Made by a program: the position numbers and the translations under genes. A DNA stretch of 45,127 bases. It comes from Parcubacteria group bacterium Gr01-1014_30. GTDB taxonomy: Bacteria > Patescibacteriota > Minisyncoccia > Minisyncoccales > 2-12-FULL-40-12. The DNA lies in assembly GCA_007376185.1 (NCBI GenBank), contig VMFS01000009.1, positions 1 through 45,127 of the forward strand, written 5' to 3'. Shown here one piece after another: positions 39,521-45,127 of this stretch. Every line of letters starts with the position of its first letter. Positions within the stretch are counted from its first letter, which is position 1. The notes under the pieces were generated by a model. That model saw nothing but the letters and a program-made list of their open reading frames with translations. It did no database searches and was not told the origin of the DNA.

Positions 39521-41118
39521 TAATGGATTTCTTCTTTCTTCTCTTTCAAAAAAGTCCTCCACTGCTCCACGAACTCGGTAAAGACCTGAAAGGGCATATC
39601 TATAAAGGCCGTAATCAACACCACAACAACGTTATATTTTGACCATTGGTGCGACAGCCAGCGACCTGTTCTCAAAAAAGGCAGAGAAAAAGAGTCAATC
39701 AGAAAAGCAAAGAACCCGGCTTTTTCTTCGGATATCTCAAGCTCTTTCGCCCTTTCTCTTATTTTTGCGCCAGCAAAAGCGATCAAAGAGAAAAACATCA
39801 GGAATATTACTATTGAGAGTATCCCGAAGTTTAACTTTCGCAATCCCCAAACTATAGCCCCAAAAGACACCAAAAAAGTAAAAACGTAAAAAAGTGCGAT
39901 TACGGCGCCAAAGATAACGCCTCTTTTTCTTGTCGGTTTAATGGTATATATGTCCTTTTTGCTCTTTTCGTAAGCTAACTTCATTGTTTCCATTATTACT
40001 CGGTCCAGGTTTTCCTTTCTCGGAGGTTTTATGGTTGAAACCAAAAAAAGCATCAAAAGAGGCGGAATCAGAACGTTAATTCCCAAGGTTTGATAATCAA
40101 GGCGGTCCAGAAAGTATTTTTCAAAGGGAACTTCAATGGCCAAAACCACGAGAATTTTCGTTGCGAAAATTGAAACCGTGGAAAAGGTCGCGGCTCTAGT
40201 CATCTTTGACTTGATGGCTTGTAAACGAGAAGCGTAAAATTTTTTGACGGAATTTTCAAAGATTTCCGGACTGGACAAGGTTTTTGAAGCCTCTTGGGGA
40301 TTTTCTGCAAGAACGTCTCCCAGTATCAAAAAAGCCGTGTCGTATTTTTCGCAGACCTTGTAGAACTTTTCAGACAGCGGATGGTGTAGTTCTTTTTCCA
40401 GTTCGCTCCGGATTGAATAAACGTTCAGGGCTATCTCCTTGAGTTGAGGTTCTTTTAAGTCAGACCAGTTACGGTATTTTCTCTGCAAAAGGTAGTAAGT
40501 GATTATGGGTTCATTCAGCTTAAAAAGAGCCCTTTGGCAAGCTATGAATGTTTGTGTTCTCTTTTCCTCTTCTGGCAGGCGAGAGTAAACCACAGTGTTG
40601 CCCGACACCTCAATTTTTCTATCCATTACGTCCGTCATGTACTCAATCAGCGATTTTTCTTTGAGGGGAGGTGAAAGAATTTCTTCTATTTCGCAGGCGG
40701 CTATATCTAGCAGCCAGTTGTTGAACCGAGTTTTTTGACCTTCCTTTGTTTGCGGCTCGTTTTCAAAGATGAAAAGGTACTTGCTGAGAGCTTTTTGAAC
40801 GTCCGCAACTTTTGTTTCTTCAATACGGTCGTTGGGGAAGTGCCCCGAGCGGATTAATTCAAGAACCAAGGGCTCTGCTTCAGCCGAGCTTTTCCGCAGA
40901 AGCAGACGCCTTTTCAAAACCCTTTCTATGGCGGCTCTCCGCAAGAGGTGCTCTTCTTTCCAGTCGACAACTTTTCTTATTTTTTCGTAAAAAGAAGCGA
41001 CTTTACTCGCCACTTCGTCAACGTGAACAAAAACTGCCCCCTCTTTTGGTTCAAGAGCGGCCTGGCAGCTGCGGTACTGTTTAATTAAGTTTTGAGTTGG
41101 CTGGGAAATTTCTGGCAT
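39520..41118 (-). CDS. Large conserved membrane protein of unknown function
   Basis: 532 residues from the ATG at 41118 (MPEISQPTQNLIKQYRSCQA); a longer frame to 41193 would run into rpmE. The N-terminal 300 residues are soluble and mainly helical. Then four to five membrane helices (about residues 325-345, 360-380, 415-440, 445-470, and one near 510) separated by a basic loop (IKPTRKRGVIFG). I recall similar proteins in Parcubacteria but no function. It lies between rpmE and miaA on the minus strand. Confidence 0.65.
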   Translation of the reverse strand: MPEISQPTQNLIKQYRSCQAALEPKEGAVFVHVDEVASKVASFYEKIRKVVDWKEEHLLRRAAIERVLKRRLLLRKSSAEAEPLVLELIRSGHFPNDRIEETKVADVQKALSKYLFIFENEPQTKEGQKTRFNNWLLDIAACEIEEILSPPLKEKSLIEYMTDVMDRKIEVSGNTVVYSRLPEEEKRTQTFIACQRALFKLNEPIITYYLLQRKYRNWSDLKEPQLKEIALNVYSIRSELEKELHHPLSEKFYKVCEKYDTAFLILGDVLAENPQEASKTLSSPEIFENSVKKFYASRLQAIKSKMTRAATFSTVSIFATKILVVLAIEVPFEKYFLDRLDYQTLGINVLIPPLLMLFLVSTIKPPRKENLDRVIMETMKLAYEKSKKDIYTIKPTRKRGVIFGAVIALFYVFTFLVSFGAIVWGLRKLNFGILSIVIFLMFFSLIAFAGAKIRERAKELEISEEKAGFFAFLIDSFSLPFLRTGRWLSHQWSKYNVVVVLITAFIDMPFQVFTEFVEQWRTFLKEKKEEIH

Positions 41119-41149
41119 GTTAGTGAACGAATGTGAGCGAAAACCCCGC

Positions 41150-41362
41150 TCAAATTTTTCTCTTTTTAGCCAGCCGTTTTTTGAATCTCTCAACTCTTCC
41201 CATCACGTCAACTATTTTTTCTTTGCCCGTGTAAAAAGGATGGCACTGAGAGCAAATTTCAACTTCCAGGAACTCTTTGGTGGAGCCAACCTGAAAAGAA
41301 GCGCCGCAGGCGCATTTGACTTTTGCCTCGGGAAAATATTGCGGATGTATGTTTTTATTCAT
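41150..41362 (-). CDS. rpmE: 50S ribosomal protein L31
   Basis: 70 residues. [20 protein letters not shown] with CACG near residue 17 and [13 protein letters not shown] near residue 38: the four zinc Cys of the zinc-binding L31 type. The end [13 protein letters not shown] is typical. Upstream, 41365-41405 contains an AT-rich palindrome (CGATG...CATCG with TTAGCATATTAGC). Confidence 0.95.
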   Translation of the reverse strand: MNKNIHPQYFPEAKVKCACGASFQVGSTKEFLEVEICSQCHPFYTGKEKIVDVMGRVERFKKRLAKKRKI

Positions 41363-41438
41363 AAGAATCGATGTTAATATACGAATGTATTAGCATATTA
41401 GCATCGCGGTATTGAAAAATCAAGGACGATATTGTAAT

Positions 41439-42191
41439 ATGGTAGATATGAAAAAGAAAGATGATTTTGGTTTAGACGTTGAAGAAATGGCCAAGGCCGG
41501 GCTTCATTTCGGCCATCGGTCTTCGAGAGTTCACCCCAAAATGGCGCCTTTTCTGTTTGGCGTCAGAAACGCCGTTCACCTGATTGATTTGGAGAAAACG
41601 AAAGAAAAGTTTGCCAAAGCCCTTAACTTTATCCAGCAAGTAATTTCAGAAAACAAAAGTTTGCTGCTGGTCGGAACGAAAGTTCAAGCAAAGGACTTGG
41701 CTAAAGAAATGGCCAAAGAGTGCGGCCTTCCTTACGTTGTGGATCGCTGGTTGGGCGGCACTTTCACCAACTTTGACATAATAAGAAAACGGCTGGACCA
41801 CTTCAAAGAGCTGGAAAAGAAAAAGAGAGAAGGTGAGTTTGAAAAGTACACCAAGAAAGAGAGAGCTCTTTTTGACAAAGAGTTGAGAGACCTGGAAACT
41901 AAGTTTGGCGGCATCAAAACCTTGGGAAAGCTGCCCGACGCCATTTTGGTTTTGGATATGAAAAAAGACGCTTTGGCCGTGAAGGAAGCCAGAATGAAGA
42001 GCATTAAGGTTGTCGGCGTTGTTGACACCAACTGCGACCCCACTTTGGCCGACTATCCCATTCCGGCAAACGATGACGCCATAAGTTCAATAAGATATAT
42101 TTTAGATAAAGTGAAAGAAGCAATACTGAAATCAAAATCCGAAGTTCGACCACAGCCCATTTCCAATGGGCTGGGTCGCCCAGCCCTTTAG
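41439..42191 (+). CDS. rpsB: 30S ribosomal protein S2
   Basis: About 250 residues from the ATG at 41439; a second ATG at 41448 is also possible. MAKAGLHFGHRSSRVHPKM near the start, LLVGTKVQAKDLAKEMA, DRWLGGTFTNFDIIRKRLDH, and VVGVVDTNCDPTLADYPIPA are the family blocks. The last 17 residues (SEVRPQPISNGLGRPAL) are not S2; they come from a palindromic repeat that also supplies the stop codon. The truncated tsf gene follows. Confidence 0.95.
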   Translation: MVDMKKKDDFGLDVEEMAKAGLHFGHRSSRVHPKMAPFLFGVRNAVHLIDLEKTKEKFAKALNFIQQVISENKSLLLVGTKVQAKDLAKEMAKECGLPYVVDRWLGGTFTNFDIIRKRLDHFKELEKKKREGEFEKYTKKERALFDKELRDLETKFGGIKTLGKLPDAILVLDMKKDALAVKEARMKSIKVVGVVDTNCDPTLADYPIPANDDAISSIRYILDKVKEAILKSKSEVRPQPISNGLGRPAL

Positions 42192-42203
42192 TAAGGGCTG
42201 TGG
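42150..42203 (+). repeat. Nested palindromes covering the rpsB 3' end
   Basis: CCACAGCCC (42150-42158) pairs with GGGCTGTGG (42195-42203). Inside are CAGCCCATT/AATGGGCTG and CAGCCCTT/AAGGGCTG. Next come AAATTCG units and an ACCCCGAAGGAAAA hairpin with CCCACGGGG, reaching into the rpsB-tsf gap. Confidence 0.75.
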
Positions 42204-42292
42204 CGAAATTCGAAATCCGAAACCCCGAAGGAAAACCTTCCTTTTCCCACGGGGCAGGCAAATTCTAAATCATAAGTTCCAAAGTAAAAGTC

Positions 42293-42589
42293 ATGGAAAA
42301 AGCACTGAACCAAGGAGTAGTTGAATCCTATATCCACTCAAACAGAAAGGTTGGGGTTCTGCTTGAATTGAGATGCGAGACCGATTTTGTGGCGAGGACC
42401 GATGAGTTCAAAACCTTGGCCCACGAACTTTGCTTGCAGGTTGCCGCTCTGAACCCCAAGAAATCGGAACTCATGGGTCAGCCATGGATCAAAGACGCGG
42501 CAAAAACGATAAAAGATTTGATCACCGAATATGCCGAAAAGCTTGGAGAAAACATAGTCGTCAAAAGATTCATAAGATATGAGCTTTGA
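42293..42589 (+). CDS. tsf: Elongation factor Ts, lacking the N-terminal UBA domain
   Basis: 98 residues. The core EF-Ts subdomain is clear: NQGVVESYIHSNRKVGVLLE, then LRCETDFVARTDEFKTLAHE, LCLQVAALNPK and a family-like end GENIVVKRFIRYEL. The usual first 50 residues (UBA-like domain with the TGAGMMDCKKAL-type motif) are absent, and the DNA where they should be is palindromic repeat. Without that domain, binding to EF-Tu helix D should be weakened. Either the gene is damaged or the short form still works. It overlaps the next gene by 11 bases. Confidence 0.85.
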   Translation: MEKALNQGVVESYIHSNRKVGVLLELRCETDFVARTDEFKTLAHELCLQVAALNPKKSELMGQPWIKDAAKTIKDLITEYAEKLGENIVVKRFIRYEL

Positions 42590-42974
42590 GATAACAGCGT
42601 TAATAATATTGCTTGGGAGTTTGGTAGGCCTGGCTTTCATAATTTTACGCAAACTTCCGATTTTGGCGGACTTGCCCGAGACCTCCGAGGAATCGGGAGA
42701 CGGCTTGCGGCAGCGCTTTAGCAATAAAATCAAGAGTTTTTCTCTGGAGACGTTTTTGCAAAAGGCGTTATCGCGAATGCGAATTTTAACTCTGAAAACC
42801 GAGAAAAAAACAGCCGACTGGCTGCATGCTCTAAGGCAAAGGACTCAAAAGCAGAACAACTTCGGCAAAGACAACTACTGGCAGGAAATAAAGGGCGCAA
42901 GCAACAGCAAGAGCCAGGAGAAAGGGCTTAAAATCCCCCGTGGTGGAAAAATAGGAAGGAGCGATAGCGACTGA
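42579..42974 (+). CDS. Small membrane-anchored protein
   Basis: 131 residues: one N-terminal membrane helix (residues 4-23), then a long basic, helical cytoplasmic tail (ETFLQKALSRMRILTLKTEK, TADWLHALRQRTQKQ). Conserved-looking in this position in Parcubacteria as far as I recall; no known function. The last residues (KIPRGGKIGRSDSD) seem to run into intergenic sequence. Confidence 0.55.
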   Translation: MSFEITALIILLGSLVGLAFIILRKLPILADLPETSEESGDGLRQRFSNKIKSFSLETFLQKALSRMRILTLKTEKKTADWLHALRQRTQKQNNFGKDNYWQEIKGASNSKSQEKGLKIPRGGKIGRSDSD

Positions 42975-43038
42975 CGTAAGAAACCGAAGATGTCTTAAGC
43001 CGGGGGTCGGGGGATTTTATGCCGATGTAGCTCAATGG

Positions 43039-43067
43039 CCCCGTACCAGAGCAAGTTCGGTACGGGG
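43039..43067 (+). repeat. CCCCGTACC hairpin in the D loop of the decayed tRNA
   Basis: CCCCGTACC (43039-43047), AGAGCAAGTTC, GGTACGGGG (43059-43067). It differs from the copy at 2894 by matched changes in both arms. It sits between AATGG and TAGA, that is, inside a D loop. Confidence 0.82.
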
Positions 43068-43102
43068 TAGACGCCGCAACGGTTTTGCGAAGCGGAGCGT
43101 AG

Positions 43103-43207
43103 CCCCTCACCATTTGCCAGGATAGCTCAGCGGAAGAGCAACTGTTTTGTAAACAGTAGGTCGTGGGTTCGAATCCCTCTCCTGGCTTTTTGGCAAATGG
43201 TGAGGGG
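43103..43207 (+). repeat. CCCCTCACC inverted repeat enclosing tRNA-Thr
   Basis: CCCCTCACCATTTGCCA (43103-43119) and TGGCAAATGGTGAGGGG (43191-43207) are perfect 17-bp inverted copies. The last four bases of the left arm are the first four of the tRNA acceptor, so the outer stem and the tRNA compete for them. Confidence 0.85.
43116..43187 (+). tRNA. tRNA-Thr(TGT), nested in a decayed tRNA
   Basis: Acceptor GCCAGGA/TCCTGGC, D arm GCTC-AGCGGAA-GAGC, anticodon stem ACTGT/ACAGT with loop TTTGTAA, variable loop AGGTC, T arm GTGGG-TTCGAAT-CCCTC (one T-T mismatch), T73, no encoded CCA. Confidence 0.9.
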
Positions 43208-43245
43208 TAAAGTTGGTGGTTCAAATCCACTCTCAGGCTCTTTTA

Positions 43246-43324
43246 CCCCGCCCTTGAAGTTGACCGCGCCAAAACGCGTCTTATTATTTTTAATGTCAAC
43301 TTCAAGGGCGGGGTTTTTTTTTTT
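43246..43324 (+). terminator. Large terminator upstream of prfB
   Basis: Perfect 19-bp arms (43246-43264 and 43295-43313; CCCCGCCCTTGAAG... and ...CTTCAAGGGCGGGG) with a 30-base loop that itself contains GCGCC-AAAA-CGCG, followed by eleven T. It ends the tRNA-Thr transcription unit. Confidence 0.85.
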
Positions 43325-43349
43325 GCGAAATATGCTATCATATAAAAAC

Positions 43350-44346
43350 ATGAAGCAGATTGTCGGAAAGATTAAAGAACTGCAAGAACGCCTCCTCAAG
43401 TTAGGAGACCGTCTTTGACCCCATTAGAAACTCAAAAGATTTGAGTTCTAACGGGGCAGGCTTGCAAAAAGAGCTTGACGATTTAAAGGAGTTGAGCCAA
43501 GAACCCGAGCTGGAAAAAGAAGTAGAGCGAAGCCTTGAAGGACTTGAAAAGAAAGTAAGAGAAAGAGAAATTAAACTTTTTCTGTCAGGAAAGTATGACA
43601 AATCTGCGGCTCTGCTGACAATTCAGGCTGGCGCTGGCGGTCAAGACAGTCAGGACTGGGCCGCCATGCTTTTGCGAATGTACCAGAGATACTGCCAGCA
43701 GAAAGGATACAAAACAGGAATATTGCATCAGTCCTTTGGAGAAGCAGGTGGCCCCCAAGGACGCATCGGAATTAAGCAAGTTACGCTAGAAATCAAAGGA
43801 GAGTTTGCCTACGGTTTTTTGAAAAGAGAATTCGGAGTTCACCGTTTGGTTCGCTTGTCTCCTTTTTCAGCCAAGAAACTGCGTCACACCTCCTTTGCTT
43901 TGGTGGAAGTTTTGCCCGAGCTCCAAAAAGGTATGGAAAGAGAGGTAAAAATTAAGCCCGAAGAAATAAGGGTGGACACTTTCAGAGCTTCGGGGCCGGG
44001 CGGCCAGTACGTCAATAAAAGAGAGTCGGCTGTTAGAATTACGCACTTGCCCACGGGAATTGTGGTTGCCTGCCAGGCAGAGCGTCTGCAGGGGCAAAAC
44101 CGCGACAAAGCTATGAAGATTCTGGCTGCAAAACTTTACCAGTTGAAAGAATCCGAGGTCCAAAAAGAGTTAAAAGAAATCAAAGGCAAAAGGGTTCAAG
44201 CCGCGTGGGGAAATCAGATAAGGAGCTACGTTTTGCACCCCTATAAAATGGTCAAGGATTTGCGAACAAAAGTTGAAACGTCAGACCTTGAAGGAGTGTT
44301 AGACGGCGACCTGGAAGAATTTATAGGAGCGGAAATAAGACTGTGA
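43350..44346 (+). CDS. prfB: Peptide chain release factor 2, with programmed +1 frameshift
   Basis: Reads UAA and UGA stop codons. Zero frame 43350-43415 gives MKQIVGKIKELQERLLKLGD RL, then CTT-TGA-C; after slipping one base the reading continues 43417-44346. Total about 331 residues. Domain blocks: QAGAGGQDSQDWAAMLLRMY near residue 90, the catalytic GGQ as SGPGGQYVNKRESAVRITH near 200. The stop-recognition loop is in the middle domain. Just after the slip site the frame passes through a 38-base palindrome coding PIRNSKDLSSNGAG, not present in RF2 elsewhere. A TGC-TATCAT box eight bases before the start suggests a leaderless mRNA. Confidence 0.93.
43402..43419 (+). promoter_or_regulatory. RF2 autoregulatory frameshift site
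   Basis: Shine-Dalgarno-like AGGAG (43403-43407), a short spacer, then CTTTGAC with the in-frame TGA at 43416-43418. In known prfB genes low RF2 lets the ribosome pause at UGA and slip +1. Confidence 0.9.
43419..43456 (+). repeat. CCCCATTAGAA palindrome directly after the frameshift site
   Basis: Left arm CCCCATTAGAAACTCAAA (43419-43436), right arm TTTGAGTTCTAACGGGG (43440-43456), loop of three bases, near-perfect pairing. Same family as in gatB. It starts one base after the stop codon's last base. Confidence 0.85.
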
Positions 44347-45023
44347 TAAAGTTTCAAAACGTTTTCAAAATATACCCCCCGAATACCACGGCCTTGGAAG
44401 ACGTTTCTTTTGAAGTCAGGCCAGAAGAGTTCGTTTCCATCGTGGGCAAATCGGGGGCCGGCAAAACCACGCTTTTGAAGCTGGCTTTGGCCGAGGAAGC
44501 GCCAGAAAGCGGCAATGTTTTTTTTGATGACCAGGACATTCACAAACTGCGGCACTCTCAGCTTCCTTACTACCGCAGGCGCATAGGGGCCGTTTTCCAG
44601 GACTATAAACTTTTCCCTTCAAAAACGGCTTATGAAAACATATCCTATATTTTAGAAGTAATGGGTGTCTCAGACGAGAAAATTTCCCACGACGTCAAAG
44701 AGGTTTTGGAAATAGTGGGTTTGCAGGAAAAAGCTCACAACTCCCCTGTTCAGCTCTCAGGAGGCGAGCGGCAAAGAGTTGCCATAGCCCGCGCTTTAAT
44801 TCACCGGCCCGACGTTATCCTGGCCGATGAACCCACCGGCAACCTTGACCCTTACAACACCGCTGAAATAATCCGGCTTTTGCTGAAAATTCAGGAAATG
44901 GGCACGACCTGCATTTTGGCCACGCACAACAAAGAAGTGATAAACAGATTGGGTAAGCGAGTCATCACGTTGGAGCAGGGGAGAATCGTCAGGGACGTGG
45001 AAAAAGGAAGATTTATTCTGTAA
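44343..45023 (+). CDS. ftsE: Cell-division ABC transporter ATPase FtsE
   Basis: ATPase that with FtsX controls peptidoglycan hydrolases at the division site. 226 residues, starting at GTG that overlaps the prfB stop. Walker A GKSGAGKTTLLKLA near residue 36, signature LSGGERQRVAIARAL near 140, Walker B VILADEPTGNLDP near 162, H-loop LATHNKE near 197. ftsX should follow but the next bases hold a repeat end and a GIY-YIG gene. Confidence 0.93.
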   Translation: MIKFQNVFKIYPPNTTALEDVSFEVRPEEFVSIVGKSGAGKTTLLKLALAEEAPESGNVFFDDQDIHKLRHSQLPYYRRRIGAVFQDYKLFPSKTAYENISYILEVMGVSDEKISHDVKEVLEIVGLQEKAHNSPVQLSGGERQRVAIARALIHRPDVILADEPTGNLDPYNTAEIIRLLLKIQEMGTTCILATHNKEVINRLGKRVITLEQGRIVRDVEKGRFIL

Positions 45024-45030
45024 AGAATAA

Positions 45031-45045
45031 CCCCGCCCTCTATGC
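45031..45045 (+). repeat. CCCCGCCCTCTATGC repeat end
   Basis: Identical over 15 bases to 30645-30659 and matching the left end at 12210. It starts eight bases after the ftsE stop and directly precedes the GIY-YIG gene. Confidence 0.75.
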
Positions 45046-45048
45046 TGT

Positions 45049-45127
45049 ATGTATTATGTTTATATAGGTAAGCAGAAAAGTAATGATAAATTTTACATCG
45101 GTTATACTAAAGACTTAATACAGCGAA
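45049..45127 (+). CDS. GIY-YIG endonuclease, 5' part
   Basis: Cut by the window end. The first 26 residues read MYYVYIGKQKSNDKFYIGYT and then KDLIQR: the GIY (here VYI) and YIG (FYIGYT) strands with the following basic residues of a small GIY-YIG nuclease, a family common as free-standing genes in Patescibacteria. It begins three bases after the CCCCGCCCTCTATGC repeat. Confidence 0.8.
   Translation, partial: MYYVYIGKQKSNDKFYIGYTKDLIQR

Larger units (their letters stand above)
43021..43239 (+). pseudogene. Decayed tRNA (tRNA-Thr-like) interrupted by two palindromes
   Basis: Pieces in order: GCCGATGTAGCTCAATGG (acceptor and D arm start), hairpin 43039-43067, TAGA, CGCC, GCAACGGTTTTG (D stem end and anticodon arm start), hairpin arms 43103-43207 with an intact tRNA-Thr, TAA, then GTTGGTGG-TTCAAAT-CCACT and CTCAGGCT (T arm and acceptor). 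The loop halves TTTTG and TAA suggest anticodon TGT. The acceptor no longer pairs in three positions and the 3' half of the anticodon stem is missing, so it is not functional. Confidence 0.6.

Noticed and set aside
43246-43313. Member of the CCCCGCCCTCTA mobile-element family
   Set aside because: The arms differ after CCCCGCCCT, and the eleven-T tract makes it a normal, if large, terminator.
42928-43399. Minus-strand frames across the nested tRNA-Thr region
   Set aside because: They translate antisense tRNA sequence (GFEPTTYCL-type strings) and overlap the tRNA, terminator and prfB start.
43197-43418. A separate 73-residue gene before prfB
   Set aside because: Its useful part, from 43350, is the zero-frame start of prfB before the programmed frameshift; the rest crosses the terminator.
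1-45127. CRISPR array, rRNA genes, insertion-sequence transposase, integrase
   Set aside because: I looked for regularly spaced repeats, rRNA landmarks and transposase or integrase motifs on both strands and saw none.

Overview
The window is bacterial and most likely from a Patescibacteria (candidate phyla radiation, Parcubacteria-like) genome. Evidence: short densely packed core genes with overlapping starts and stops, compact enzymes (a ProRS without its editing insert, an EF-Ts without its UBA domain, a monomeric-type PheRS), small proteins with one N-terminal membrane anchor, peptidoglycan-binding/Fn3 secreted proteins, tRNAs carrying group I introns, and very abundant palindromic repeats that run into genes. 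No biosynthetic pathway for small molecules is present beyond thymidylate/folate salvage steps.

Layout. 1-1126: end of the primary sigma factor gene and a tRNA-Asn split by a group I intron. 1127-7300: accessory genes (a MerC-like membrane protein with a Cys-rich partner, two paralogous small proteins, an Ig-like anchored protein, a nucleotidyltransferase, a DUF4015-like glycosidase, a membrane protein). 7450-10900: secreted peptidoglycan-binding protein, msrA-msrB, a GC-rich gene behind a consensus promoter, and a reverse-transcriptase remnant. 10934-20583: core block murA, mreB, holB-like, frr, rseP, proS, second mreB, gatC, gatA and a small HEPN-like protein. 20605-25201: a tRNA/homing-endonuclease/cassette island with an initiator-like tRNA containing a group I intron, a tRNA-Met nested inside tRNA-Glu, two inverted-repeat-bounded cassettes and an endonuclease gene running into tRNA-Asp. 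25378-27148: a Shine-Dalgarno-rich small-gene operon and a MNT/HEPN pair. 27308-37701: pheS, gyrB, secE-nusG-rplK, dCMP deaminase-thyA, HIT and nucleotidyltransferase genes (minus strand), Nudix, folA, tmk, gatB. 37772-42974: a coupled cluster with a CheY-like protein, then miaA, a membrane protein and rpmE on the minus strand, then rpsB, truncated tsf and an anchored protein. 43021-45127: tRNA-Thr nested in a decayed tRNA, prfB with its programmed +1 frameshift, ftsE and the start of a GIY-YIG endonuclease gene.

How the genes fit together. gatA, gatB and gatC, split over two places, would make the amidotransferase for Gln-tRNA and/or Asn-tRNA. murA, the two mreB genes and ftsE serve wall synthesis, shape and division. 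dCMP deaminase, thyA, folA and tmk form a dTTP supply line. prfB, frr, rpsB, tsf, rplK, rpmE, nusG and secE are translation, transcription and secretion core genes.

The most striking signal concerns tRNAs and palindromes. A family of hairpins with arms CCCCnnACC and GGTnnGGGG occurs four times, with matched base changes in both arms. Two copies carry a complete tRNA gene in the loop, and each of these two sits inside the anticodon loop of another tRNA. At the tRNA-Glu locus both exons are intact, the insertion is at position 37/38, and the junction can fold into something like an archaeal bulge-helix-bulge. I know of no such arrangement in bacteria. Other palindrome families have been absorbed into msrA, msrB, gatB, rpsB and prfB, and AAATTCG-type short tandem repeats into rseP and gatA. 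Many operons start with a -10 box only about 6-8 bases before the start codon, suggesting leaderless mRNAs.
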